Origin: Mrakia gelida
Taxonomy: Eukaryota; Basidiomycota; Tremellomycetes; Cystofilobasidiales; Mrakiaceae
Assembly (NCBI GenBank): GCA_024345305.1
Contig: BRON01000006.1
Coordinates: 1,178,001 to 1,242,000 of the forward strand
Reading direction: 5' to 3'
Length of the DNA: 64,000 bases
Shown here: one piece after another, positions 20,638-30,682 of the stretch
Numbering within the stretch: position 1 is the stretch's first letter
Layout of the letters: every line of letters starts with the position of its first letter
Made by a program: the position numbers and the translations under genes
The notes under the pieces: generated by a model
Database searches by the model: none
What the model was told of the DNA's origin: nothing
What the model saw: only the letters and a program-made list of their open reading frames with translations

Positions 20638-21476
20638 ATGGAGGTCCATCCTTCCTTCGACCTCGGACCCGACGGTACGTTTCTCTCCTCGCAACCGGAA
20701 CATTGTGTACTACTATTGATTATACAGTTTCGTTCAAAACGTCCTCTCGCCTTGCTTCCTCTACCACCGCTGGGATTCTAACCCGCCTTTCCTTTTCCCA
20801 AACCTCGACCGGGTCATCCTCCTCCTCTCCAACTCCCTCCTCCCAGCTTCTCGTCCCTCCCCAACCGCCTGGCCTCCCCACCTCGTCTATCAGCTCGAGC
20901 CAGACCACTTCGAGGGGTACAGGAGAAGGATCAACGATGCTCTCGCTTGCTTCCCTGCAATCGAAGGGAGACGGCCCGCGAGCGGGAGAAGCGGCTCAAG
21001 GACGTCGTTTGACAAGGGCTGTTGCTAGAGAGTACCTAGAGGACGTCAGCTCTCTTCGATGCGTTGGAATTTCAAAACCTCCGGGTTTCTCTGGAGGATG
21101 TGGACAGAGTGGAGAACCTCGCCGAATGGATCAGTCTCAGCGACCGCACGACGGCCAAACACTTTGTTTTCACTCCTCACTTCCCCCATCTTCCGTACGG
21201 CACCAACAACGACCAGCTGCTATCGACACCTTTTGGATCAACCTACCCTCTTTGATCGAGCTCCTCCTACCCTTGTACAACATCGAGTCCTTCGGCGCCG
21301 ACCTTCGTTTCGTCAACTTCCCGCTCGACCGCTCGACCGCTCGAAGGTTCGTTGTTGGTTTTGCCATGATCTCGCTCAGCAGATCGGGGAGGCGGAGGAG
21401 ATCTGGGAAAAGGGTCGATTGGAATCGGACGAGGAGGAAGGGGAGTGAGATCATGCTGGCGATTGTGAAGAAGTAG
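20638..21476 (+). pseudogene. F-box/LRR-like gene fragment, frames broken
   Basis: A short first exon (MEVHPSFDLGPD) is followed by an intron and then FVQNVLSPCFLYHRWDSNP...LDRVILLLSN...YQLEPDHFEGYRRR. After about 21010 the protein-like reading moves to other frames (SLEDVDRVENLAEWISLSD, then LIELLLPLYNIESFGADLRF), with no splice sites that join them cleanly. The composition resembles the F-box/LRR genes at the start of the window. It sits only in the right duplication arm. Confidence 0.4.
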
Positions 21477-21563
21477 GGATGGACGTGCGTTGAGAAGGAC
21501 AGGGGCGGGATGGAGTTCGAGGAAGGCTAGGAGAGGCTGTGAAGGATCCATACGAGCACGATT

Positions 21564-21755
21564 TTGTCAGTTGAAGTTCAGTTCAATAATTCGCTTTGTT
21601 CCGACTCTAACGAGGGCGCGTTTGCATCCGTTCCCGCTCGACAGGAATCCGATGAGGAGGGCGGGATCAACGACGACTTTTTCGACGACGACGACCTGGA
21701 CTTTCCTCCTTTCGACGCGTTTACTGGTCCAAAAGAGGGCTTCTGCACTCTCTAG
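21564..21755 (+). CDS. Acidic C-terminal exon, unknown
   Basis: The frame contains VPARQESDEEGGINDDFFDD and stops at 21755. A related stretch (RQESDEEWGTEDDFSD) occurs in the left arm near 16090-16030 on the minus strand. It is probably the end of an unknown gene; no start is visible. From 21756 to 22124 I see no gene. Confidence 0.3.
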   Translation: MSVEVQFNNSLCSDSNEGAFASVPARQESDEEGGINDDFFDDDDLDFPPFDAFTGPKEGFCTL

Positions 21756-22397
21756 ATCGTTCAAAAGTCATCTTGAATCAACCAATTTGCTCGCCTCCGT
21801 CCGTTCTCTAATATATCTCATCTGTCCTTCTTCCCTCTTCCCTCAACGCGACGAGCCGTGCTCGAACCTTTGCTCTGCGCCCTTCTAGCTGTTTTCACCG
21901 ATATACGAATTTAGCATACCAGCAAAGTTTGAATACATATATATACAATATGTATGGAGATTATACCCGCTACTAGAGAGGGAGATGCGGGGGAAGAGAC
22001 AGAAAGGTTTTTGATCGGACGCGCCGCGGATGGAAACGAGGTGTCGGACCGCGTAGCGAGCGCCAGAGAGAACAAGATTAAGCGGAGTAAACGGTAGACT
22101 AGCGTACATCCCAGAGATGATCAAAGATGAGGATCAACGAGCTTCCAAGCATCTGCTGCAAGAACTTTGTGGGAAGTTGCGAAGCCCACGGATCTCCCTT
22201 TCGAACTGCCTCCAGTCTCTTCCTCAAACGTGAACCCTACAATGAGGACGACTCCCCTCGCCCCAAGTTCTCAGTCATCGCGAACATCCTCATTCGAGAA
22301 CGAATGATGAGCATGCACCCAGGATCCGGGGAGTCAGGTCCGAGGAGAGGAAGGTGGGATCCCAAAAAGACCAGTTTCGCTCAGACGAAGACACTCA

Positions 22398-22715
22398 TGT
22401 TGTGAGGTGTCGGCCCGGGAGGAGGATGGTGAGGAGGATGGTCTTCAGTAAAAGTGATATATAAACGAGATATAGTAGCGAGAGACGGTAAAACTCACCT
22501 AGAGGAGGATTGTCTTCAGTACAAGTGAAGAACCTCCTCCTCTCAGTGCGAGCTCTCCTTATATACTCTACGAGAACGCTCCGCAGTACCTATGACGTGT
22601 CTACTGTTACAAGAGATGACTAAGCTACCTGTGGAGAAACTACTAGAACGATGGAGAAGAGAGAAGGTGCTAGAAAGACACGACGCGGCTCTTCTCAGTG
22701 ACGCACTTCTCAACA
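22398..22715 (+). repeat. Solo LTR, family 3, with stem-loop
   Basis: The copy begins TGTTGTGAGG and ends CTTCTCAACA, so it has TG...CA termini. It contains a hairpin (GAGGAGG at 22502-22508 pairing with CCTCCTC at 22533-22539) whose loop holds TCTTCAGTACAAGTGAAGA. Downstream are GCGAGCT and a TATA-like CTTATATACTC. A reverse copy lies at 35886-36225 and an end fragment at 50808-50857. The flanking 5 bp do not match. Confidence 0.65.
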
Positions 22716-23170
22716 GTCTTTGCGGTGGAGTTGGAGGTATAGCGCATTCTAGCTAGTTCCAGATCTGGCCTCTGCATTGATAGCATCTGTTTCAACGTTC
22801 TCGGCGGTGAGGACGAGCGACCAGACTGTATCATCGAGGAGGAGTTGAAAGATGAGGGAGAGGGAGGAAGGAGGAAACGAAGTGATGGTGCGAAGGAGGC
22901 GAAGGAAGAAATTCAACGAGGGGAAGTTGAGCTCGAAGGAGAAAACATACGCTTGTCGTTGTTGGCGGTGGCAGTAGTCAGAGTTTCGAGTCAAGTGGTA
23001 GTGTTAAAGGACATCTCGATCGGTATCGTACACTTTTCTTTTACGGACGCATAAGGTAAGACTAAAACGACGGATGCCGAGGGTGAGCTTGATTCAAAAA
23101 ATTAGGGCGGGTAGGCAACCAAAGAAGTTGAAGGGAGAGGAGGGGGAAGAGGTGGGGAGGAGGACTGAGC
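22716..23170. other. No supported gene
   Basis: Both strands show only short frames. The stretch separates the family-3 LTR from the first palindrome repeat. Confidence 0.3.
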
Positions 23171-23400
23171 GAGGGTGAGAAACGACGGCTGTCGTTTACT
23201 CTCCTTCTGTTTCACCTTCCGACTCAGCTTCTCCTTTATCAAGAAGCCGGGCGGCTGTTTCGAGAGTTCAAGCTCACAAAGATCATCGTGGGACATCGGG
23301 CGATGTTGGAGAGGGCTGGCTCACGAGGCAGCGAAAAAAAAAAAAGTAGGAGCGCCGATGTCGGAGGAGAGCGAACCTTCGGCCCGAGGATTGTGAGCTG
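23171..23400 (+). repeat. Palindrome (PAL) repeat, copy 1
   Basis: A slightly shortened palindrome (AAACGAC-GGCTGTCGTTT, 23179-23197) is followed by about 110 bp that also follow the palindromes at 26650 and 26999. Shared words are CTCCTTCTGTTTCACC, ACTCAG, AGAAG, and GGGACAT followed by GCGATGTT. A 13-A run follows near 23336. Confidence 0.55.
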
Positions 23401-23411
23401 AGCGTGGAACT

Positions 23412-23578
23412 AGGTAGACAGATGCCTTGACGGGTCTAGCGACACTGCACGGGACGAATCCAGGAGAGGCCTCGTCGTCCTTGAATGCCTTGAGATGAAG
23501 CTTGATTTTGTCGCCCGATTGAGCGGCCTCGAGCTCCTTGAGACCCTCGTCGAGGATCGCGACGACTTCGACCCTGGC
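23412..23578 (-). pseudogene. eRF3-like translational GTPase exon fragment
   Basis: After a TATGCAG acceptor the minus strand reads VEVVAILDEG, then QSGDKIKLHLKAF, then DDEASPGFVPCS and RPVKA. This resembles the beta-barrel domain that follows the GTPase domain in eRF3/Hbs1-type factors (…GDQVRL…GFVLCS…PV…). No G-domain or C-terminal domain is encoded nearby on this strand, so it is an isolated exon. The assignment is from memory of the family pattern and is only moderately sure. Confidence 0.45.
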
Positions 23579-24030
23579 CTGCATAGATAACGGGTTTCAA
23601 GGTCAGCCTCGAGTCTGGAGGCAGAGTGGGGCCGACTGCAGGGCAGGTGCGGACTCGGTTGAGCATGAGGAGAAGGGTGTCTCCTCTTTCCTTCAGCTCT
23701 CACCAGCCGAGCGAATCTTGCTAGCTTTCAATGATGATGTCATTCTAGGACTACATGGACCCGGCATTACGCATGTGGTTTAGATGAAACGAGGAAGTGC
23801 GTTGATCGAGAGTGAGACGCGTTGTTGCCTCGTATCCTTCCGTTCTAGTCGATCGAGAGCTGACTGATCAGAGTGTCCGTTCATCATATCAATCGCAGTC
23901 TTCTCTCCGGCATTCTTCGCTCTTGACTACGAGGTGCTTTCGGTCCTCCTTCCTTACCTCTTTTCTTTCGTTCGTCGGGCCGTTTCCCTTTCTCTCGACT
24001 CGAACTCATGCTTTCCTCTTTCCCACCCAG

Positions 24031-24162
24031 GTCGCCCCTCCCCTCGGGATTCAGTACACCTTCATCCATAACAATACCATCTTCGATTGGAGAGCTGATG
24101 GGATGAGAGTTAAGCCTTATTATGTAGCTCTCGGAGTGTTAACACATTGGCTGGGGGAGTGA
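24031..24162 (+). CDS. Possible terminal exon, unknown
   Basis: After a CACCCAG acceptor the frame reads VAPPLGIQYTFIHNNTIF, then DWRADGMRVKPYYVAL, and stops at 24162. It reads like protein, but no upstream exon could be joined to it. Confidence 0.25.
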   Translation, partial: VAPPLGIQYTFIHNNTIFDWRADGMRVKPYYVALGVLTHWLGE

Positions 24163-24440
24163 TTCCATGTTGAATCGGGTGAGTCTTGCCCGTCCCGTCG
24201 ATAACACTGATAAGCTCCACACTCCTCCTGTCCGGAGCATCTGCCCCCCCCCCTCCCCCAAGCTCACGTTTCCTGTGATGATCCCTTTTTCTTTTCCGGC
24301 TAGACTGGGCTCCCTAGTCTTACTAGCTACTCGTCGTCAAACCCTCGCTCATGACGACATGGCCGACTACAGACCCAGTACAGAAACGGGCCACAAAACG
24401 TGTTGTTTTGGAACGCTGTGACTGGATGGAAAGTCCTGAG

Positions 24441-24516
24441 GATAAGCACCTGACTTCTCTTCGTCGCGTCGCTCTCGTTCCCTCGCCATCCTCGCTCCTC
24501 GCTCGATCCTCACATC
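24441..24516 (+). repeat. LTR-end relic of the gypsy element
   Basis: About 75 bp (GATAAGCACCTGACTTCTCT onward, ending in CCTCACA) match 57191-57288, which lie just upstream of the gypsy gag. Nothing else of the element is here. The relic overlaps the stop codon of the minus-strand gene at 24510-25176. Confidence 0.65.
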
Positions 24517-25176
24517 AAGGCGACGTCTACTGGCGAAGACTCCAGCACCAGCCAAACCAGTACGCTAACAGTCCCACCAGTTGGAGCGGTTGTTGAGAAT
24601 TCTGGCTCCTGTGTCCGCGCTGCAGGAAGAGTGCTGATATCGAGTAGCTGGAGGGTTTTGAGAAGGTGCGCAGACTTGGATGCTCCGATCTGCTTTCTTG
24701 GCCTTGCTGGCTGACAGGTGAGCTTTGAAGATAAGCAGGAGGCAGTTCGCAGCATTTATCACCGCGTAAGACTGGCTGGTCAGGGCGCAACAAAGAAAGT
24801 ACTCACATGTGCCCGCGACTGCCTTTCAACATCATCGAGTTCCATCTCAGAGTTGTTCCCGTCCGATCCATCATCATCCTGTTCGGACGACAGGCAGATC
24901 TAAAGTCAAGCAGGAGACGAGAGAGAATCTGATACGAACTTCGTAGTTGCCAGTCGACGTTTGGATCCAGATGCTTGGAGTACAGCTCGACGTCAAAAGC
25001 CCTGCTTGCTCAAAGCCGGCAATCATAGCAAGGTACATCCTTGCGGCGTTGTGTGCGATCTTGTCCCCTTTGCTGGCATGGAGGGGCTCGTAGACTGAGT
25101 TGGCAAGGGAGACCAGAGAAAGCTCTTCAACGGAGAGGGACTGCAAGGTTGGGCGGAGGATGTTAAAGGCAGACAT
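24510..25176 (-). CDS. Unknown protein, 180 aa, 3 exons
   Basis: Exons 25176-24940, 24899-24807 and 24722-24510 all join in phase 0. The N-terminus is MSAFNILRPTLQSLSVEELS. An acidic second exon (SSEQDDDGSDGNNSEMELDD) is followed by a basic linker and a hydrophobic C-terminus (GGTVSVLVWLVLE). I recognise no family. The first donor (GTTCGT) is weak, and the intron is only 40 nt. The TGA stop lies inside a gypsy LTR relic, so the present C-terminus may not be the ancestral one. Confidence 0.5.
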
Positions 25177-25740
25177 CGACGAGTAGGGAGGGTCAAAGAG
25201 CGGTGTTTTTTGCTTGTGGAAGGTGGGAAGTGCGGATAGCGGGCGATGCAGATCAAGGAAGGTGTGCAAGATCGTGGTCGAGAGCAAAGGGCATGAGGGC
25301 AGCTTTTAACTCGTTGAAATAGCACAAAGGGAGGAGAGAATAAAGGGAGAGAGTACAAAGAAAGAACCAAAGCTTGAAAAAAGAAGATATAAAGATTTAA
25401 GTCGAGGGCGACAAGACACTCCGTAGTTCAAGCAGCGGGGGCCAGAGTTTTAAGGCGAGCGTGTATAGAGGATCTAGCGAAAGGGTGGAGAGTGGGAGGA
25501 ACCATCTCAACTCATGGCCGAAAGTCCCTACTCGATCTTCTGCGCTGTCGGCTAGTTCCTAGTCTTGTGTGAGTATCGTCTCCTTTCTCTCTTTGTTTGC
25601 ACCCGCGTAGTAATGAAACAAAAAGAAAGTTCGACGCGTCGTCGAGGGGGGGAAAACTCAGCTCGACGCGTCAGGCATCTTGGTACCAATGCTCAACGCT
25701 CTCTATACAAGCGCAGTCCTATACCTACCGAAATCAACTT

Positions 25741-25763
25741 TCCAGGACCGATAGTTTCAACAG
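25741..25763 (+). repeat. LTR-end relic, copia family 1-like
   Basis: CCAGGACCGATAGTTTCAACA matches the last 21 bases of the family-1 LTR with one difference. The upstream sequence no longer aligns. Two ACGCGTC palindromes lie about 80-110 bp upstream. Between 25177 and 25740 I see no gene. Confidence 0.5.
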
Positions 25764-25979
25764 TCTTTTCTCCCTCCGGACTGCTCTTCGACTCCCGTCC
25801 TCAGCCGATTTCCTTCCCCTTCTTTCTTCTTTCTCCGTCTTTGTACGCTACTCTCCTTCGTGTCCGCTCGTAGACACACCTGCTCTGGAGTCGGTCACTC
25901 TCATGCTCATATGATTTTTATCTAACTCCTCATTGAATCAGACTACAGCATGCGGGCTTACTAAAACTACCCGACGCGG

Positions 25980-25998
25980 AAACGACAGGCTGTCTTTT
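25980..25998 (+). repeat. PAL palindrome, copy 2
   Basis: AAACGACAG-G-CTGTCTTTT is followed by a pyrimidine-rich stretch, as in the other copies. It lies within a plus-strand open frame (25933-26208) that I cannot support as a gene. Confidence 0.55.
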
Positions 25999-26429
25999 CT
26001 GCTTCCCTTGATGCGGCGGCGGCTCGTTGTCGACAAAACATCCATCTCCTTCACTCAGATCTCCGACGAGGCTGATGTCTTAACTGTCCGCAGGTATGGA
26101 ATCCTACGGGGATGTCTAGGATATGACCTGAGGAGGACCAGAGCTAGATTGACCCCTAGATGTCAAAACAGAGACGCGCTACTCGCTCGCATACTTCAAG
26201 ATTGTTGAGGAGGTGAGTCACTTCCTCTCCTTCTCCTTCCTTCGCGATTCAAGTTAGGTGAAGAAACGCCAAGATGTCTCGACGCTTGATCGTCTGTGAT
26301 CCAAGCGATAAACAACTTTGCACCTGTCGAGCGTTCGAAACTCCTCGCGCGCTGCAGACCCAGTTCAGCCCAATCTGACGGGACAGGAGGAAGAAAAAGC
26401 GTCCGACTGACCTGTGCCCTGGCGAGCGG

Positions 26430-27300
26430 AGATGAGAAAAGACAGGCTGTCGTTTAATGATCCTTCTTTTGCCTCTGCACTCCTTCGAACCAAGTTTTCA
26501 ACAAAAGGGGCCGAGTTCGTGAAAATCTGCTGAATATTCCAGTATCTAGAAACCGGACGAGTCACTATAATCCAGGACTTGGTGTGACTAAAGAAGTTCA
26601 TACAAACACTCACTCCTTCAAACCCAAGCTTTCCTAGTGAGGAAGAGAAGCGACAGGCTGTCGTTTTCTCTCCTTCTGTTTTACCTCCCGAATCAGTCTC
26701 TCCAACACAAAGAAGCAAGGCAGTCGATTTGCAACAGATTGCAAAGTCAAGCCCAAAAGCATCACTGTTGGCCGACACTGGAATTGAGGGACAGCAGAGA
26801 GGGCAAAAGGAGCAGGGTAGATCAAAGAACAAAGTCAGGCACTCAGTCATGCAGAAAGAGGTTGAGGAATGACCCGAAGTGAGTTCAAGATGGAATTCAT
26901 AGGGTAGAAAGCGAATCGAGCGTATCATAGGGAGGCGGAGGAATCAAAGGGAAGTCAGACGAAAGGACTGTGATAGCGGTTTCCAGGGAGGATGGGGAAC
27001 GACAGGCTGTCGTTTTCTCTACTTCTGTTTCGCGTTCCCACTCAGTCTCGCTTACAAAGAAGTCGGCCAGCTGCTTCGGAACAGCTTTTGAAGTTGACAA
27101 CCGAAAACATCACTCCGGGACATTGAGCGATGTTCGGATTGAGTGAGTTTAGAGCGACGCGACAAAAAAAAGTCAGATAGTTATGACGATAGTTATGACG
27201 GAACAAAGATGCGGTTTATAAAGTGGAAAGCGAGGCAAGCGTATCAGAGTGAGGCGGAGGCATGGATAGGAAGTTAGAAACACCTTGTAAAAGCAGAAAC
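26430..27300 (+). repeat. Tandem array of three PAL repeat units
   Basis: Palindromes start at 26437, 26645 and 26996. The second reads GAGAAGCGACAG-G-CTGTCGTTTTCTC, with arms of about 12 bp. The second and third units share about 300 bp: the palindrome, CTCTCCTTCTGTTT, CAGTCTC, CAAAGAAG, AAACATCACT, then AAAGCGA-GCGTATCA and GAGGCGGAGG. No reading frame is kept between the units, so this looks like a non-coding repeat. Confidence 0.65.
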
Positions 27301-27834
27301 GTTAGTAACAGAGGGACTATCAGCCAAGACACAAAGATGGCGTAGGTACTGGAGAACAAAGGGATTGCAGCGGTGAAAGGGAAGTATGGAGATCAAACGG
27401 GAGGAGATGACAGAATAAGGAAATAAGAAGGACTGGACCTGATCCCTTGTTGTTGTCAGTTAACTTCTTTGTCAGGCGCCTTCCGTTAGTAACGTCATAG
27501 TTTAGCCCTGTTTCTGGACCATTCTCCGTATTATCTACAGTATGTAACCCATATAAGCTACTCAGCTAGGTAGGATTTCTTTAATACAATATGTGTCACC
27601 TCGAGTCGTTCCGCCTCTGAGCTCGTAGCACTAAATCTCAACAGAAAGAAGGCCGTGAATGTTGCATGAAACTGGACTTAGGATACAAAAGCGAAGAGAG
27701 GTAGTCTAGAGAGATAGAGATGTATTAAAGAAGGGGACGGAAGAAAGCGAAAAAGGGGAAGTGTTGAAGCTAGAGAGAGAGAGAGAGAGAGGAGAGACGC
27801 GATGGGACGTCCGTGTCTAAGCTTCGGAAAGAGA
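27301..27834. other. Spacer with a (GA)n tract
   Basis: A GA dinucleotide run lies at about 27771-27792. No gene is supported here. The segment is downstream of the CPL1-like gene and may hold its 3' UTR. Confidence 0.4.
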
Positions 27835-28941
27835 TCACTGCTTGAGGCACTGGCCAGCTGGAGAGAGAGCGAATTCTCGGGTGCAGGAGTCTAAACGAGC
27901 GAGAGAAAAGCATTGAGACAAAGAGGTCTTAAGTTTAGGAGGAAGAACGAAGGAAAAGAAAAATCGGAGAGAACTGAAAGCAAACTCACGAACGAGGCAA
28001 GATCCGAGCTTGCAAGCGACTTGATCTGCTCCGATGATATCAGTGCAGTCAACTCCTGCTCCACCGATACAACCTCCACACGACCTGACGAGGAAAAACC
28101 AAATAAAAAATGAGTCAGTGAGAAGCTTTGGAGCAGAGGTGAAGGACACAACGAGCTTGCGACTGACTCGAGGTTCTCCTTGATGTTGACGCAGCCGAAG
28201 CCGTTTAGGAGAGGGCAAGCTTGTTCTCCAATTGGGCAGACCTTCCCACCAACGAAGGCAGACCGCTCTTCCACCCCCCTCTTCTTGTAAGGAGCTGGGG
28301 AGATAGCGGCTGGAGCAGCTCCGTTGTTTTTATCGGTCGTTGGACAAGCGTTCTGGTACGCAGCGTCGATGAGAGCCAGTCCTCCGGTGTAGATCTGCAC
28401 AAAAAATGAAATAAAAAGGCGGAGATCAGCGGAAGCTTCCGGGAGTGTGAGGAGAAGACTCGAAACTCACACACGACGAGTCTACGGCAATTGTGTAACC
28501 AGGAGTCGAGGAGCATCGATCTATCATACCCTGAGTCCAGCCTGAGTAGGGAGCGTACCCTGAGCAGACAGGAGGGTAACTGATTAACAGAAACAAGAGA
28601 GAATTGAAGTCAGTGGCGAGGCGGGGACAACGCGTCGGAGTTTTTAACTGCGCGGAGCCTTTTCAACGGAAGATACAATGAGGGTTGGAAAAAAAAGCTC
28701 ACTGCGTGAAGGTAGTGCAGGTCTCACCAATGTTGTTCCAGTAGTAACCTTTTGTTCCAAGGATGGAACTCGCGTAGTTTTGGCAAGCTGACTCAGTCGC
28801 GGTTCTGGTGCTTGTATATCCCCCGATACCATATGCCCACGTCTGTGAGAGCTGATTTCCCTGGAAGGTCACGTAGGTCTGAGCTTGGGAGGAGGTGGCG
28901 AGGCTGAGAAGAAGGAGAGAGGAGGCAACGATGGGGAGCAT
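27835..28941 (-). CDS. CPL1-like secreted cysteine-rich protein, 241 aa
   Basis: Five exons (28941-28703, 28579-28471, 28394-28168, 28084-27990 and 27890-27835) join in phases 2, 0, 2 and 1, totalling 726 nt. The N-terminus is a clear signal peptide (MLPIVASSLLLLSLATSSQA). Residues about 20-115 form a Cys-containing region (SACQNYASS, ETCTTF, PPVCSGY). After a linker with a KKR site come CPIGEQACPLLNGFGC, SCGGCIGGAGVDC, VACKLGSC and HSCTREF, which is the CPL1-like domain. It should be secreted or cell-surface and held by disulfides. Its function is not known from sequence. It is the complete paralogue of the partial gene at 4020-4469. Confidence 0.85.
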
Positions 28942-30450
28942 GGTGACGATGAAGGAAGAGTAAGGATGAGATGATGAAGGATGGAGAGAAGGAAAGAGAG
29001 CAAAGGGGTGACAAGGGATGGGAAAGAAGATGGGAGTTGGAAGCAAGAGAGAAGCGAAAGAAAATCGAAGGTTCGACATTGAGCTGTTTTTACTGCCGCG
29101 ACGCGACGCCTCTTCGAGCTGAAGTCTCACCCTCCCGTGATTTCTGCTCTTGTTTGATTGGGAACCGAGCTATTTTGTAGAACCAAACCTGTTGCCTTCG
29201 CTTATTCTGCCTGCCCTGCCGAAGAGGAGAAAAGGCAAATGGGCCGAGGAAGAGGCCGTGAGTAAGTCACCAGGCATCTGTTTTCACCACGGTTCAAGCG
29301 CATTCCTGATCTATCTCGCCTCCTTGCTCATCGGCTTTTCAAGGATGATCACTATCTATCAAACGTCATTTGCTATGAGGACCAAGCCTACAATCCCTTT
29401 GAGCTCAATGGGCGATATTAGGTTAAAGCGCTAAGTTCTGCCCTTCGAGATCTTCGATGATTTCACGCTGGGCGCAGCCCTCGACTCGGCCCTCGGATCT
29501 TTGTAGCCCTGAGCGTCTCAGTTAGGAGTCGTCGCCAGGTATCTTAGTCACGTCTTCTTCACTCCCCCGCTTCCTCCCGCGTTCCTTCCTCCCTTCCTTC
29601 ATGCCTTTCCGATCCCCCCCCCAGACCGCTCAAAATTGACGTCAGCTGTTTTTTTATTCTCTTCTGAGACTGCATCTTTCTTTCGCTCTGTCTACAAAGA
29701 GGTTTCTACAATGAGGACATCCTGGTCTCAAGCGACTTCTACTGATTGGAACGTGAACCACCTGTAGAACTCACTGCACCTACGCCACCATCGGAAGCGG
29801 ATACAGGGTCGGACGCAGAGACCGGCCACTCAGCTGTTTCTCCCTCCCCATCGGAGTTGAGCTCTTTCCTCACAACATCGTTCCGGTTGAAAGGATGGGA
29901 ACAAGCGCCGAGGGTCGACGCGTCGAGTTCGGGTCAGCTCTTCGAAGCAGCCAAACGAGCTGAGCTCACCTCGAAAGTCCCAGTCTGGAAAGCGACAAAC
30001 AGAGAGCGAGCCAGCTCTCGAGAGTAACACTCTTCCTCACGAAAGAGCCAGCAATGTGCATGATAACAAAACAAGGGGGCTCACCGAACCACACAACTCG
30101 ACAGACCTGAGACAACGTTCTACTCGAAGACAGATCGATCGGGGTCGCAAGGGAACCCAAAAGGTGAGTGAACCACCCGGGGAGGTATCAGATGCCTTGT
30201 TCGGAAGCGAGGAAGGTATGGAAGGGGCGTGGCTTTTGAGAAGGAGGGAGAAGAAAGGGAAGAGAGGAAGATCAATCGTTCAGCGAAATCAAGCACGAAT
30301 GGAATATGAAACGAGGCCGGTGTGACTAAGTAGGAATAGGTGCTGGTGGATGAGAGAACTAAGAACGCGGGAGAGTATCAAGGCGAAGGCAGATGTGAGA
30401 TTGAAGAGGAAAGATCGAAAAGGGAAGCGAGGAGGGCAAGAGCTGGTGAG
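28942..30450. other. Intergenic region, no firm gene
   Basis: Only weak frames are seen. One at 29746-30027 reads ELTAPTPPSEADTGSDAETG, but it begins at a non-ATG codon and has no partner exons. It may be an exon of a gene disrupted by the copia insertion to its right. Confidence 0.3.
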
Positions 30451-30455
30451 AGGGA
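30451..30455. other. Target-site duplication AGGGA (left copy)
   Basis: AGGGA here is repeated at 35293-35297 directly after the other LTR. Confidence 0.9.
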
Positions 30456-30682
30456 TGTTGTTGGGTCGTCCACTTGAGCTTAGGGATGTCTGCAGGATGT
30501 GGTTCAAAGCTTGTTGTATAAAGCTAGCTACTCGAAAGGTTTATATACTATGGAAATGGTCACGTGATCTGAAGGTAGCTTACAAAGCTGTTTACGAAGA
30601 ATGGTTACTAACAAGGGGACTGAACGAGACGCGTTACTAAGCTACCACGTAAGACCTCTCTGCGAGTCGCCACCTTCCAACA
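30456..30682 (-). repeat. 3' LTR, copia family 2
   Basis: This 227-bp LTR reads TGTTGGAAGG...CCAACAACA on the minus strand. It holds the last 46 nt of the gag-pol frame. Confidence 0.95.

Larger units (their letters stand above)
19792..22390 (+). repeat. Right arm of the inverted segmental duplication
   Basis: This is the plus-strand counterpart of 15480-16725. It starts exactly at the end of a family-1 LTR. It holds the Zn2Cys6 gene tail (19792-19945), a solo family-2 LTR, then about 1.15 kb absent from the left arm (about 20410-21570, with an F-box-like pseudogene), then the GACAGGAATCCGA marker and the ELPSICCKN frame. Confidence 0.7.

Noticed and set aside
26430..27300. CRISPR-like array
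   Set aside because: Units are long, unequal and imperfect, spacers are not uniform, no cas genes exist, and the genome is eukaryotic.
29746..30027. Ser/Glu/Thr-rich open frame as a gene
   Set aside because: It starts at a TTG and has no ATG start or splice partners. Kept only as a note.
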